Positions 1 to 9,007 of a stretch of 64,000 nt of DNA are shown piece after piece. Numbering within the stretch: the first letter of the stretch is position 1; every line of letters begins with the position of its first letter. Under the pieces are notes generated by a model. It had not been told where the DNA came from and searched no databases. It saw nothing but the letters and a program-made list of their open reading frames with translations. Source of the DNA: UBA11986 sp031402435 (lineage in GTDB: Bacteria; Bacteroidota; Ignavibacteria; UBA10030; UBA6906); the NCBI GenBank assembly GCA_031402435.1, contig JANNSJ010000029.1, positions 1 through 64,000 on the forward strand. Direction: 5' to 3'. The position numbers and the translations under genes were made by a program.

Positions 1-291
1 GACTTTTACAGCAGGGTACGTGCCGAGTCCACCCAATCTAATGATCTTCAGGAGACGTTGTTCGGCAGTCTGCTTGACGATGATGTAACGAAAGCAATGG
101 CATCCCTGCCTGATGAGTTCAGAACGGTCGTGATACTGAGCGACATCGAAGGGTTAAGTTACGAAGAGATTGCGGAGTTTGTGGATTGCCCGCTGGGAAC
201 CGTCAGATCGCGGTTGCACCGCGGAAGAAAACTGTTACGTGAGCAGTTGATGCAGTACGGAAAACAACGTGGGTACGTTGCAAAAGACTAA
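1..291 (+). CDS. ECF RNA polymerase sigma factor, C-terminal part (5' truncated by window)
   Basis: The reading frame is open from base 1, so the gene begins upstream of the window. The visible 96 residues hold sigma region 4: a helix with LPDEFRTVVILSDIEGLSYEEIA, split here as LPDEFRTVVILSD then IEGLSYEEIA, followed by the recognition helix PLGTVRSRLHRGRKLL. This is typical of ECF sigma factors that read the -35 element. The next gene, 49 bp downstream, encodes a zinc-finger anti-sigma factor, so the two should form a regulator pair. Which ECF group it belongs to cannot be told without region 2. Confidence 0.93.
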   Translation, partial: DFYSRVRAESTQSNDLQETLFGSLLDDDVTKAMASLPDEFRTVVILSDIEGLSYEEIAEFVDCPLGTVRSRLHRGRKLLREQLMQYGKQRGYVAKD

Positions 292-340
292 TTTCATGGA
301 AGCACTATAGACATCTTGTTAACATCTGTGGTTCATCATA

Positions 341-1156
341 GTGGATTGTAGAACATTTCAGGAATTGATCAGCCCGGCGGTTGATCTCCAACTCACCGAT
401 GGTGAGATGACGGCATTCAAAGAACACAGTCGCCAGTGTTCTCCGTGTCGTTACGAATATGAGGCGGAAACCGCCACCAAATCCTTTGTCCGGGCACGCG
501 CACGCCGCGTACGAACGCCCGACTACGTAGTCCGAAAGGTTACAGAGCAACTCCGTCACGCCGACCCGGCATCCCGCTCCGGATGGCTGTTGGAATTCTT
601 CCAGAAACCCTATGTCAAGCCCGCGGTCGGATTTGCCCTCGCGTTCGCTTCGGTTCTGATCCTGCTCAAAGGTTCTACTTCCGAATCACCTTTCATACAA
701 GCATCGCTCGCATCCAATAACGTTATCCTGCAATCGCTGACAAATCACAAGGCAGTGCTTGATGGTCACATCAAGCCCCAGGTCTCAGGCGAGCCTGGAC
801 AGTTGCAGAGCCTCTTCGCAGGCATTACCGATTACAATGTCCACATGCCAGAGATGAAGGGCTGCGAATTGCTCGGCGGTCTTCAAAATGAATTTGCCGG
901 AACAAAGCTCGCCCACCTTGTGTACCAACATAACAATGAGATTGTATACGTATATCAAACGTGCCTTGCAACCGTGATGAAGGGGGAGAAGCTATGCCTC
1001 TCCGCCGAGGCAAAAGATAGCCTGGGTCGCAGCGGCTGGTTCACAGAGTCTGAACCAGACGGGCGAACGATTATCTTGTGGGTCAGAGGAAGAACCCTTT
1101 GCGCCGCAGTGGCTCAGATGAGCAAAGAGGAATTGATGGCGTGTCTTGGGCAGTGA
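341..1156 (+). CDS. Anti-sigma factor with zinc-finger (zf-HC2-like) domain and one membrane segment
   Basis: This 271-residue protein probably binds and inhibits the ECF sigma factor encoded just upstream. The N-terminal cytosolic domain carries the H-x3-C-x2-C zinc motif (His29, Cys33, Cys36). A single hydrophobic segment at about residues 87-109 would span the inner membrane. The C-terminal half, about residues 150-271, would be periplasmic and is unusually rich in cysteine (KGCELL, YQTCLA, KLCLSA, RTLCAA, MACLGQ), which could allow redox sensing; that is inference. The start is GTG, with no good Shine-Dalgarno sequence. A strong terminator follows 40 bp after the stop, closing the sigma/anti-sigma transcript. 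Confidence 0.85.
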   Translation: MDCRTFQELISPAVDLQLTDGEMTAFKEHSRQCSPCRYEYEAETATKSFVRARARRVRTPDYVVRKVTEQLRHADPASRSGWLLEFFQKPYVKPAVGFALAFASVLILLKGSTSESPFIQASLASNNVILQSLTNHKAVLDGHIKPQVSGEPGQLQSLFAGITDYNVHMPEMKGCELLGGLQNEFAGTKLAHLVYQHNNEIVYVYQTCLATVMKGEKLCLSAEAKDSLGRSGWFTESEPDGRTIILWVRGRTLCAAVAQMSKEELMACLGQ

Positions 1157-1195
1157 ACGCTGGTAAATTCTCGGGTTCGGCTTTACAGTGTTCAT

Positions 1196-1225
1196 CCGCA
1201 TTCAGTTGAGTGCGGAATTTTTTTT
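1196..1225 (+). terminator. Rho-independent terminator of the sigma/anti-sigma operon
   Basis: CCGCATTCA pairs with TGAGTGCGG (one G-T wobble) and is followed by AA and eight T residues. It lies 40 bp after the anti-sigma stop codon and 58 bp before the next start. Confidence 0.85.
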
Positions 1226-1282
1226 GTCTACCTTGTTACTACGAATCCTTTCCGGATCATCTTCACCAACGGCCCGAACTCA

Positions 1283-2443
1283 ATGCACCAATCTCCTGCT
1301 GGCGGCACCCATCCGGCGCGCGTTCGAATTCTGGATTGCGCCCGTGGTATTGCGCTTCTGTTAATGCTTGTCTCCCATGCGATGCAGTTATTCCCCGGTG
1401 GTGCACAGCATGATGCCTGGTTGCAAGTGAGTGCAATCCTGCTGCTCACCAAGGCTGCAACACCACTGTTTGTGTTGGTGTTTGGCATGACTATGGTCTT
1501 TGTGCATTATGGCCGGTTGTCGACACCCGACGGTTTTTCAGTTGTAAGACAACGCATGTGGCGGCGGGCCCTCTTTGCATTCCTTTCCTTTGAACTCCTT
1601 GTCATTGTTGTTGAAACAACCGAGAACACCCCTTTTCCTGCGATTGTGGAACGCATGCTGTATGTGCGCCCAGGAAACTGGATTGAAGTGTTGAACTTCT
1701 ATATTGTCGTTTTGTTGATTGGCCCGTGGTTGCTTCGCTGGTGGCGAGGAGCATCAATAGCCCCAAGGGTGCTGATTATTCCAACCCTATACGGTCTCGG
1801 TGCCTTGCTCGCAGAAATTCCGGTTTCCCCGTATCTGTTTGAATTAAAGAACATCCTTGTGGGTTACCAGCAATTGAACACCCACATCGGGCTGGACGCA
1901 TTTCCAGTCTTGCAGCTCTCATCATTCTTTCTTGCGGGGCTAATCATTGGAGAATACCTCTTCAAACAGCCACAGCAAGAGAGCAACCGGTTTCGCACCC
2001 TATTCTGGTTCACCGGTCTCTTTATTGTTGCCGGGCTGATGACAAGTTTCATTGTTACAGGAGACACGGTACGTGAGTATTTTGGGAACATGGCCACCGA
2101 TCGCTACAGGTTTCCCCCCCGGCTTCCTTATGTTCTATTTGCTCTGTCCTGCGCTCTCGGCACAATGCTCACCTGTCTCTGGTTTGTGCAGGTGAGAAAT
2201 TCACATTGGTCCATTTTTCATATGTTTGACCTTCTGGGTCGACATTCTTTACTGACGTTCAACCTTCAGTATGTGTTGTTGTTTGCGGTTTATGGACTTG
2301 CACTTGACATGCTGCATCAACAGAGCTTCCTTGCTTCACTTCTTAATACAGGTGCCATCATCGCCGTGTGTGTTGCAACAGTGTGGGTATGGGAGCGATG
2401 GCGACGACGTCAGGTCGGACCGGCCTCTCCCATACTTCCTTGA
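1283..2443 (+). CDS. Multi-pass membrane acyltransferase (OpgC / acyltransferase-3 / DUF1624-like)
   Basis: This is a 386-residue polytopic inner-membrane protein with about ten hydrophobic segments. The N-terminal signature RILDCARGIALLLMLVSHAM resembles the first helix of OpgC and acyltransferase-3 proteins, which move acyl groups across the membrane onto periplasmic glycans, including an arginine and histidine in the positions expected for the active site. The C-terminus ends in a basic tail (WERWRRRQ). The substrate cannot be deduced: osmoregulated glucans, O-antigen or another cell-surface glycan are possible. It sits alone between a terminator and the lon promoter. The start is ATG without a clear Shine-Dalgarno. 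Confidence 0.7.
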   Translation: MHQSPAGGTHPARVRILDCARGIALLLMLVSHAMQLFPGGAQHDAWLQVSAILLLTKAATPLFVLVFGMTMVFVHYGRLSTPDGFSVVRQRMWRRALFAFLSFELLVIVVETTENTPFPAIVERMLYVRPGNWIEVLNFYIVVLLIGPWLLRWWRGASIAPRVLIIPTLYGLGALLAEIPVSPYLFELKNILVGYQQLNTHIGLDAFPVLQLSSFFLAGLIIGEYLFKQPQQESNRFRTLFWFTGLFIVAGLMTSFIVTGDTVREYFGNMATDRYRFPPRLPYVLFALSCALGTMLTCLWFVQVRNSHWSIFHMFDLLGRHSLLTFNLQYVLLFAVYGLALDMLHQQSFLASLLNTGAIIAVCVATVWVWERWRRRQVGPASPILP

Positions 2444-2468
2444 CAAAGGTTCAATATGTTGGTATATT
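2440..2468 (+). promoter_or_regulatory. Predicted sigma-70-type promoter of lon
   Basis: TTGACA (2440-2445) is a perfect -35 hexamer. After exactly 17 bp comes TATATT (2463-2468), one base from the -10 consensus. Transcription would start near 2475, giving a leader of about 67 nt before the lon ATG. The TGA stop of the upstream acyltransferase lies inside the -35 box. No terminator separates the two genes. No CIRCE-type heat-shock operator was seen. Confidence 0.6.
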
Positions 2469-2541
2469 TTTTCTGCTCATACATCGAAGGTGTCCGGCCC
2501 GACACCTTTTTCTGTCTCTACCAACCACATTGACCTGACGA

Positions 2542-4944
2542 ATGCAGCAAGATACGTTGACTTCTCAACAGAATCCTCCCGTTGATCCGATTCCCACACG
2601 ACTGCCGGTTCTCCCATTGCGGGACGTTGTGGTTTTCCCCTATATGATCTTTCCGGTTCTTGTGGGAAGAGAATCCTCGCTACGCGCGGTGAACGCTGCA
2701 CTCGAGAATAACAAGTTTATCTTCCTTTCTGCACAAAAGAATTCTGTCACGGAAGAGCCCGGCATCGCCGATATCTACCACGACGGAACGGTTGCCAAGA
2801 TCATTCAGATACTCAAGCTGCCGAACGGTCTCATGAAGATTCTCGTGGACGGCGTTGTACAGGCTTCAATCAAGACTATTGTTCCCAATGAACGCTTTAT
2901 GGAAGCTGAAATCACGATCAAACAGGATCGTGTGCAGATAGACTCGGAGCTTGATGCGTTGCTGCGTCATACTGGCAGCCTGTTTGCGGAATATGTGCAT
3001 TTGAATAGAAACGTTCCTAGCGAAGTGATGGTTGCATTCGAGAACACGAGAGACGCACAACGGAAGGTGTTCTATATCGCGTCGAACATTTTACAGAATG
3101 TTGATGTCAAGCAAAAGATCCTTGAGCTTAGCGGTATCCGCGAGCAATTGCATGAACTCATCCGCATTTTGAATTCCGAGAACGACGTCCTCAAAATCGA
3201 AAAGGAGATCGACTCCAAAGTCCACGACAACATCGCAAAGTCGCAGCGCAAGTACTTTATCCAGGAGCAAATCCGAATACTACAAGACGAGCTTGGCGAT
3301 GAGGACGCATCGCCCGAGCTTGCCAAGTTGCGTGAGGATATCAAGAAAGCAAAGATGCCCAAGCTTGCCGAGGAGAAGGCGCTGGAAGAATTCAACAAGC
3401 TGAAGAAAACACCCTCGCTTTCACCAGAGTTCACAGTCATCCGGAGCTTCCTTGATTGGATGATTGCCGTACCCTGGCACAAGAGAACAAAAGACAACCT
3501 CAGCGTTGAGCACGTAAAGAGGATTCTCGATGAAGACCATTTCGGCCTCGAAAAACCCAAGGAAAGGATTCTTGAGCATATTGCGGTGCTGAATCTTGTA
3601 CCGGAAATGAAAGGGCAAATACTCTGTTTCGTTGGTCCTCCGGGCGTCGGGAAAACTTCGCTGGCCAAGTCCATTGCGCGTGCGTTGGGACGCAGTCTAG
3701 TTCGCATTTCGCTTGGTGGCGTGCGTGACGAGGCGGAGATTCGGGGTCACAGGCGAACGTATATCGGGTCCATGCCAGGGAAGATTCTTCAGTCAATGAA
3801 ACGAGCCGGTGTTATCAATCCGGTGATGCTGCTTGATGAAGTGGATAAGATGAGCATGGATTTCCGTGGTGATCCTTCGTCTGCAATGCTTGAAGTGTTG
3901 GATCCCGAACAGAACTCCACGTTCAACGATCATTACCTTGATGTTGATTACGATCTCTCCCATGTCATGTTTATTACGACGGCGAATGTGCGGTATGCCA
4001 TCCCATTGCCACTGCAGGATCGCATGGAGATCATAGAATTGTCCGGCTACCTTCAACACGATAAGCGGGAGATTGCGAAACGGCACATCATTCCCCGGCA
4101 GATGAAAGAACACGGCCTTGCCGACCACAAAGTTACCATGACCGATGCAGCGATCGATAAGATCATCAACGAGTACACGCGGGAAGCGGGCGTGAGAAAT
4201 GTTGAGCGCGAGATTGCCTCCGTCTTCAGAAAGGTTGCAAAAGACATTGTACTGAAGAAACAACGAAATGGAAAGCGTGCAAAAAGTACGGGCATTTTGG
4301 TGGATCCGGCAAAGATTGAGACCTACCTTGGTGTCCCTAAATTCAAAGAACGGGTACGCCCGGAGGAGCTTCGTGTTGGCTCGGTGACGGGGCTTGCGTG
4401 GACGAGCGTTGGTGGCGACATCCTCAGTGTGGACGTCACAGTGATGAAGGGTATCGAAAAACTCACGCTCACGGGCCAACTCGGCGATGTGATGAAAGAG
4501 TCAGCACAGGCCGCGCTCAGTTACTTGCGTTCGAATGCGAAGAAACTCGGACTCGATCCTGCATTCAGCAAGGGGAAGGAAATACATATCCATCTCCCCG
4601 AAGGGGCGATACCCAAGGACGGTCCATCCGCAGGCATCACCATGGCAATGGCAATGTATTCAGCTATTGGAGGTAAAGCGGCACGCAGCGATGTTGCAAT
4701 GACAGGCGAGATTACGTTGCGTGGACAAGTGCTCGCGATTGGTGGACTGAACGAGAAACTGATTGCCGCCCAGCGTAACGGTATCAAGACAGTTTTGATT
4801 CCGTTGGAGAATAAAAAGGACCTGCCTGAAATTCCCGAAAGAGTGAAAGAGGGTCTCACCATCCTGCCGATTGAACAGATAGAAGATGCTTTGCCGCATG
4901 TATTTTCAAAGCGCAAGCATCGTTCTCATCGGCGTACGTCATAG
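2542..4944 (+). CDS. lon: ATP-dependent protease La (Lon, LonA type)
   Basis: Cytosolic AAA+ serine protease that degrades misfolded and regulatory proteins. The 800-residue length is normal for LonA. In order it has an N-terminal substrate domain starting with LPVLPLRDVVVFP (about 20-210), a coiled-coil linker, an AAA+ module with Walker A GPPGVGKT (about 365-372) and Walker B MLLDEVDK (about 429-436), and a C-terminal protease domain. The catalytic dyad is Ser696 in KDGPSAG and Lys739 in GGLNEK; the 43-residue spacing equals that of E. coli Ser679/Lys722. It is preceded by its own predicted promoter, and the S9 peptidase gene follows 42 bp later. Confidence 0.98.
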   Translation: MQQDTLTSQQNPPVDPIPTRLPVLPLRDVVVFPYMIFPVLVGRESSLRAVNAALENNKFIFLSAQKNSVTEEPGIADIYHDGTVAKIIQILKLPNGLMKILVDGVVQASIKTIVPNERFMEAEITIKQDRVQIDSELDALLRHTGSLFAEYVHLNRNVPSEVMVAFENTRDAQRKVFYIASNILQNVDVKQKILELSGIREQLHELIRILNSENDVLKIEKEIDSKVHDNIAKSQRKYFIQEQIRILQDELGDEDASPELAKLREDIKKAKMPKLAEEKALEEFNKLKKTPSLSPEFTVIRSFLDWMIAVPWHKRTKDNLSVEHVKRILDEDHFGLEKPKERILEHIAVLNLVPEMKGQILCFVGPPGVGKTSLAKSIARALGRSLVRISLGGVRDEAEIRGHRRTYIGSMPGKILQSMKRAGVINPVMLLDEVDKMSMDFRGDPSSAMLEVLDPEQNSTFNDHYLDVDYDLSHVMFITTANVRYAIPLPLQDRMEIIELSGYLQHDKREIAKRHIIPRQMKEHGLADHKVTMTDAAIDKIINEYTREAGVRNVEREIASVFRKVAKDIVLKKQRNGKRAKSTGILVDPAKIETYLGVPKFKERVRPEELRVGSVTGLAWTSVGGDILSVDVTVMKGIEKLTLTGQLGDVMKESAQAALSYLRSNAKKLGLDPAFSKGKEIHIHLPEGAIPKDGPSAGITMAMAMYSAIGGKAARSDVAMTGEITLRGQVLAIGGLNEKLIAAQRNGIKTVLIPLENKKDLPEIPERVKEGLTILPIEQIEDALPHVFSKRKHRSHRRTS

Positions 4945-4986
4945 CGTGCATCGTCCCAGACCAACTGTAATGATCATCGGTATTCG

Positions 4987-7059
4987 ATGAAACATTTTGT
5001 TCCTTGCGTATGCCTGGTTTTGGGAGTGTCGGTGGCTCCATGCCAACCCTTGACGCTCAAAAGGATTTTTGATAAGCCCTATATCGCTGGCGCCCGCCCG
5101 GGAATAGCGGCGTTGTCTCCAAATGGCAAACACCTTCTCTATCAATGGGATGCTGAAGCGAACGGTCAGCAACGGCTCTGGACTATCTCAACATCAGGTG
5201 GTACTCCCCGTCAGGTGATTGATTCAGCGGTTTCCTCATGCGTGTGGTCTCCTGACGGAAAACGCGTCGCTTTCACCCAGAAAGGGGATATGTTTCTGGA
5301 TGACCCATCGTTCGGGATGCCGGCACGCTTGACGAAAACACCCGCTGGCGAGGGCCAACTCACATGGTCAAATGACGGAAAGCAGATAGCGTTTACCACC
5401 GATAATATTTTTGTGATCCCAGCCGACAGATCAGGTCTTTCACAGTTGACAAACAGATCATCGGGGGATATTTCATATTCCATCTTGAAATTCCTTCCTG
5501 ACGCGAAGGGTGTCCTCTTTGTAGAATATGACGGAGAAGGCCTTCCCGAATTTCTCGTGCCGAGGTATACGGATGTGAACGTCACCGCCCCAAAATCTAA
5601 ACGCGGATACGCCAGGATTAGAATCGGCATTGCGCCGGTAGATACCGGCAAGATTGTATGGATGAAAACCGATAGCGTTACGTTTTTGCTCGGCAACGTA
5701 CGACTCTCGCCTGATGGACGGAGCATACTCTATGAGCAGTTCAGCACGAATAGAAAATCACGAAGGATGTTTGTCTGCAATACCGATAGCGGCACATCGC
5801 GCCTCGTGTATTCGGAGCACGATCCGAAGTACATCAAACAGAATTTCCTCGGTTGCGACTGGATGCCCGATGGAAAAAACATCGTGTTCACTTCAGAACG
5901 GGATGGGTGGAATCACCTGTATGGCATGACGAAGGACAGTTCGGACGTCCGCCAGTTAACAAGCGGTTCGTGGGAAATACACTGGTTCTCTGTTCATCCG
6001 AATGGAAGCAGCATCTATTTCAACGCCAACAAGGAAGAGCATGCACAATGGCAGATATACTCGCTACGAATGAAGGACAAACACATCGATCGTCTCTCTC
6101 AACAAAACGGCACGTACGAGTCTCCGGTTGTTTCAAAAAGCGGAGACGTGATCGTCTGCGAGTACTCGAACTTTGCCACTCCGACGGAGTTGTATGCTTT
6201 GCGCCAAGGGAAAGAGCAGAGACTCACACATAGTGTGACGAAAGAATTCCAATCTATTGACTGGGTCATTCCGGAGGTTGTTCGCTTCACCGCCCGGGAC
6301 AGCGCTGTCGTTTCAGCGATGATCTACAAACCAAAACAACTCGACACACTAAAGAAGTACCCGTGTGTTGTTTTCGTTCACGGTGCGGGGTATATCCAGA
6401 ACATTTATCGTGCATGGAGCTATTACTATCGCGAGTACATGTTCAACACGTACCTTGTGAACAAGGGCTACATTGTGTTCGAGGTTGATTATCGCGGAAG
6501 CATGGGATATGGGCGCAAGTTCCATCAGGACGTATATCTTCATCTCGGCGGCCTTGACCTTCAGGATGAGCTTGACGGAGTTGAATATCTGAAGCGATTG
6601 GGATATATTGACTCCACGCGCATCGGCATGTACGGAGGAAGTTACGGTGGATTCCTGCCCTTGATGGCGCTGTTTAGATCTCCAAACACGTATGCTGGTG
6701 CAGCCGTTCTTCGAGCTGTGACAAGTTGGGAGAATTACTACCGCCACAACCCGTGGTATACAGAACCACTGCTTGGGAAGCCGGAGGAGAACCCCGAAGC
6801 GTATAAAATAAGCTCCCCGCTGACATATGCTGATAGCCTGACCAAGCCACTGCTGATTCTGCATGGCATGGTGGACGACAACGTATTTTTTCAGGATGCT
6901 GCCCAGCTTATGCAGAAACTCCAGAAGACAGGTAAGAAGTTCGAGGTTATGATGTATCCCGGCGAGGGGCATGGTTTCAGCGAGCCGGAAAACTGGTACG
7001 ATGAGTATAGCAGAATAGATGATTTTTTTGATCGCAATGTGTTACACAAACGCCAATGA
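4987..7059 (+). CDS. S9 family prolyl oligopeptidase / DPP IV-like peptidase, exported
   Basis: A 690-residue serine peptidase that would cleave short peptides, often after proline, in the periplasm. An N-terminal signal sequence (about 1-19) is followed by a WD40-like/PD40 beta-propeller (about 35-400; repeats such as LSPNGKHLLY, WSPDGKRVAF, WSNDGKQIAF) and a C-terminal alpha/beta hydrolase domain. The triad is visible: Ser552 in GGSYGG, Asp630 in HGMVDDN, His662 in GEGHGF. The gene lies 42 bp after lon and its stop overlaps the dnaX start (ATGA), so it is co-transcribed with dnaX. The pairing with lon and dnaX looks positional rather than functional. Confidence 0.93.
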   Translation: MKHFVPCVCLVLGVSVAPCQPLTLKRIFDKPYIAGARPGIAALSPNGKHLLYQWDAEANGQQRLWTISTSGGTPRQVIDSAVSSCVWSPDGKRVAFTQKGDMFLDDPSFGMPARLTKTPAGEGQLTWSNDGKQIAFTTDNIFVIPADRSGLSQLTNRSSGDISYSILKFLPDAKGVLFVEYDGEGLPEFLVPRYTDVNVTAPKSKRGYARIRIGIAPVDTGKIVWMKTDSVTFLLGNVRLSPDGRSILYEQFSTNRKSRRMFVCNTDSGTSRLVYSEHDPKYIKQNFLGCDWMPDGKNIVFTSERDGWNHLYGMTKDSSDVRQLTSGSWEIHWFSVHPNGSSIYFNANKEEHAQWQIYSLRMKDKHIDRLSQQNGTYESPVVSKSGDVIVCEYSNFATPTELYALRQGKEQRLTHSVTKEFQSIDWVIPEVVRFTARDSAVVSAMIYKPKQLDTLKKYPCVVFVHGAGYIQNIYRAWSYYYREYMFNTYLVNKGYIVFEVDYRGSMGYGRKFHQDVYLHLGGLDLQDELDGVEYLKRLGYIDSTRIGMYGGSYGGFLPLMALFRSPNTYAGAAVLRAVTSWENYYRHNPWYTEPLLGKPEENPEAYKISSPLTYADSLTKPLLILHGMVDDNVFFQDAAQLMQKLQKTGKKFEVMMYPGEGHGFSEPENWYDEYSRIDDFFDRNVLHKRQ

Positions 7060-8750
7060 GTGAATACATCGTTACCGCCCGGAAGTGGCGTCCTATGAGG
7101 TTTGAAGACGTCGTCGGGCAGGGTCACGTCACCACAACTCTGCGCAACGCCATCGCAACGAATAGGCTTGCCCATGCCTATCTCTTTGCGGGACAGCGCG
7201 GTTGCGGCAAAACCACGACAGCCCGTATTCTCGCCAAGGCGGTCAACTGCCTGAATCCTAAAGACAACAATCCGGATAACGAATGTGAGATCTGCAAGGA
7301 AATAACAGAAGGCCGGAGCTTTGATGTTCTTGAGATTGACGGAGCGTCAAACCGTGGCGTGGAAGAGATTCGCAACTTGCGTGAGTCGGTGCGGTACTCG
7401 CCAGCAAAGGGCAAGTACAAAGTCTATATCATCGACGAAGTACACATGTTGACGAAGGAGGCATTCAATGCACTCCTCAAAACGTTGGAAGAACCGCCGC
7501 CACACGTGTTGTTCATTTTTGCCACAACAGAAATCCACAAGCTTCCCGCTACCATCCTTTCACGTACGCAGCGTTTCGACTTTCGCCGCATTGCAATTCA
7601 CGAGATCATGGCGAACCTCAAGGGCATTGCAAACGAAGAAGGCCTGCAGATTGATGAAGACTCGTTGATGTTGATCGCCAAACGTGGTGATGGGTCGTTG
7701 CGGGATTCACAGAGCATTTTTGATCAAGTTGTATCACTGTGTGGCAGAACGATCACGCATCAACAGATCCTTCAGGCACTGAATATTGTTGATCAGGAAG
7801 TTTACTTCCGCGTCACAACCCTTGTCAAAGCGAGGGATGCGAAGGGAGGGCTGGCGTTGGTGGAAGATGTGATGTCCGGCGGCCACGACATTAAGGAGTT
7901 CCTGAATGGGTTGACCGAACATCTGCGTAATATCCTTATTGCAAAAACCACGCAGTCGACCGACTTGATTGAAGCATCTGATGTGTACAGGAAGCGATAT
8001 GCAGAAGAGGCGCAGCACTTCTCCATCACGGATCTGCTGCGGTTACAGCGCTTCGTCAATGGCACCGAGTCTGCGATTCGCTGGAGTGCGCAGCCGCGGT
8101 TCAAGCTTGAGGCAGACATGATCCAGATGATCACTTTGTCCCCGGCAGTTGAGATCGGTGATTTGATCCAGCGGGTTGAAGACCTGAAAAAAAAAATCTT
8201 TAACGCTCCCATAGCAACACAAGTGCCGATTGTCTCTTCCGTTCCAGCATCATCCATAGCGGAAAGTGCGGCAGCCAAGACCATTGCCCCGGCTCAACGC
8301 CCCACTTTTTCAAAATCATCATTCCTCAAATCGACGCCTGTTCCCTCGCCAGTTGCTTCTTCTTCCTCCTCAACCCCACGAGTATCAACTCTGACAGAAG
8401 GAGAAATGAACTCCCGTTGGCAGGAGTTCATCGTCGAAGTTCGGCGTCAGAAGATCGCACTTGGGTCCGTCATGGATTCCTCGATCCCGCTCGGCGTCAG
8501 TGGCGGTGTAATCCGGATAGGGTGTGCAAACGAATTTCAAGCCTCGTCTATCAGGCGGAACAGAGAATTACTGAACGACATCGTGCAGAAGGTGTTCAAC
8601 GCACGCGTCCGAATTGAGGCAGAAGTAGCGTCATTAGCTCAGAAATCCGCGACTCCGGCGAGCGAGATACCTCAGCCAGCCCCTTCAAGTGAACAGCATC
8701 CCATCATAAAGGCGATGATGCGTGAATTGGGAGCTGAACCGTTGCAGTAA
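7056..8750 (+). CDS. dnaX: DNA polymerase III subunit gamma/tau
   Basis: Clamp-loader ATPase that loads the sliding clamp and holds the replisome together. Of 564 residues, domains I-III (about 1-375) include Walker A GQRGCGKT (46-53), the DEVH box in the Walker B region and the SRC-like sensor (LSRTQRFDF). The zinc site reads Cys65, Asp74, Cys77, Cys80, so one of the usual four cysteines is Asp. A Pro/Ser/Ala-rich linker (about 390-450) leads to a tau-specific C-terminal domain (about 450-564). At the domain III/linker border the gene carries ten consecutive A residues (see separate entry), suggesting a shorter gamma form. The start overlaps the preceding stop (ATGA). Confidence 0.97.
   Translation: MSEYIVTARKWRPMRFEDVVGQGHVTTTLRNAIATNRLAHAYLFAGQRGCGKTTTARILAKAVNCLNPKDNNPDNECEICKEITEGRSFDVLEIDGASNRGVEEIRNLRESVRYSPAKGKYKVYIIDEVHMLTKEAFNALLKTLEEPPPHVLFIFATTEIHKLPATILSRTQRFDFRRIAIHEIMANLKGIANEEGLQIDEDSLMLIAKRGDGSLRDSQSIFDQVVSLCGRTITHQQILQALNIVDQEVYFRVTTLVKARDAKGGLALVEDVMSGGHDIKEFLNGLTEHLRNILIAKTTQSTDLIEASDVYRKRYAEEAQHFSITDLLRLQRFVNGTESAIRWSAQPRFKLEADMIQMITLSPAVEIGDLIQRVEDLKKKIFNAPIATQVPIVSSVPASSIAESAAAKTIAPAQRPTFSKSSFLKSTPVPSPVASSSSSTPRVSTLTEGEMNSRWQEFIVEVRRQKIALGSVMDSSIPLGVSGGVIRIGCANEFQASSIRRNRELLNDIVQKVFNARVRIEAEVASLAQKSATPASEIPQPAPSSEQHPIIKAMMRELGAEPLQ
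8187..8196 (+). promoter_or_regulatory. A10 slippery tract in dnaX, predicted programmed frameshift/slippage site
   Basis: Ten A residues encode Lys378-Lys380 plus the first base of Ile381. In frame, tau continues to residue 564. With one extra A (or a -1 ribosomal shift) the frame reads Asn-Leu then TAA at 8201-8203. With one A lost (+1 shift) it reads five codons (tct tta acg ctc cca) then TAG. Both outcomes give a protein of about 382-385 residues ending just after the clamp-loader collar domain, matching a gamma subunit. Thermus dnaX uses a comparable A9 tract, and E. coli dnaX an A-rich -1 site. No downstream pseudoknot was assessed. Confidence 0.65.
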
Positions 8751-8964
8751 TTACCTCTATTGCATCTGGTTTGCTTGCATTTTGACCGGAACAAGGCAAC
8801 GAAGTTTGAATCTACGGATTGGCCAGGCTTTCCTTGACTTTTACTCGTGATTTTCAGATTTTGATTAGAGAAATTACTGACAAGGAGAACCAGCAGACAC
8901 TTGTGAACGAGTTGTATACGGCAGGCAAAAGTTCGCGTAATCCGTTTGCCATGGTTCAATCTGT

Positions 8965-8991
8965 CCGGACAGCTCCACCGTCCGGCTTTTT
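8965..8991 (+). terminator. Intrinsic terminator or leader attenuator before the PorV-like gene
   Basis: CCGGAC (8965-8970), a nine-base loop and GTCCGG (8980-8985) are followed by C and five T residues. It lies 215 bp after dnaX and ends 16 bp before the next ATG, close to that gene's ribosome-binding site. The left arm is also part of the self-complementary CTGTCCGGACAG (8961-8972), so an alternative fold exists. It may end the lon-S9-dnaX transcript or act as an attenuator for 9008-10045. The 8751-9007 gap holds no convincing gene. Confidence 0.6.
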
Positions 8992-9007
8992 CGTCAAGAG
9001 GTGAGGA

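Noticed and set aside
3793..4479. 228-codon minus-strand open frame within lon
   Set aside because: Antisense shadow of the AAA+ and protease domains of lon.
8819..9004. 61-codon open frame after dnaX
   Set aside because: Its 3' end runs through a terminator hairpin, it has no ribosome-binding site and no recognisable protein character.
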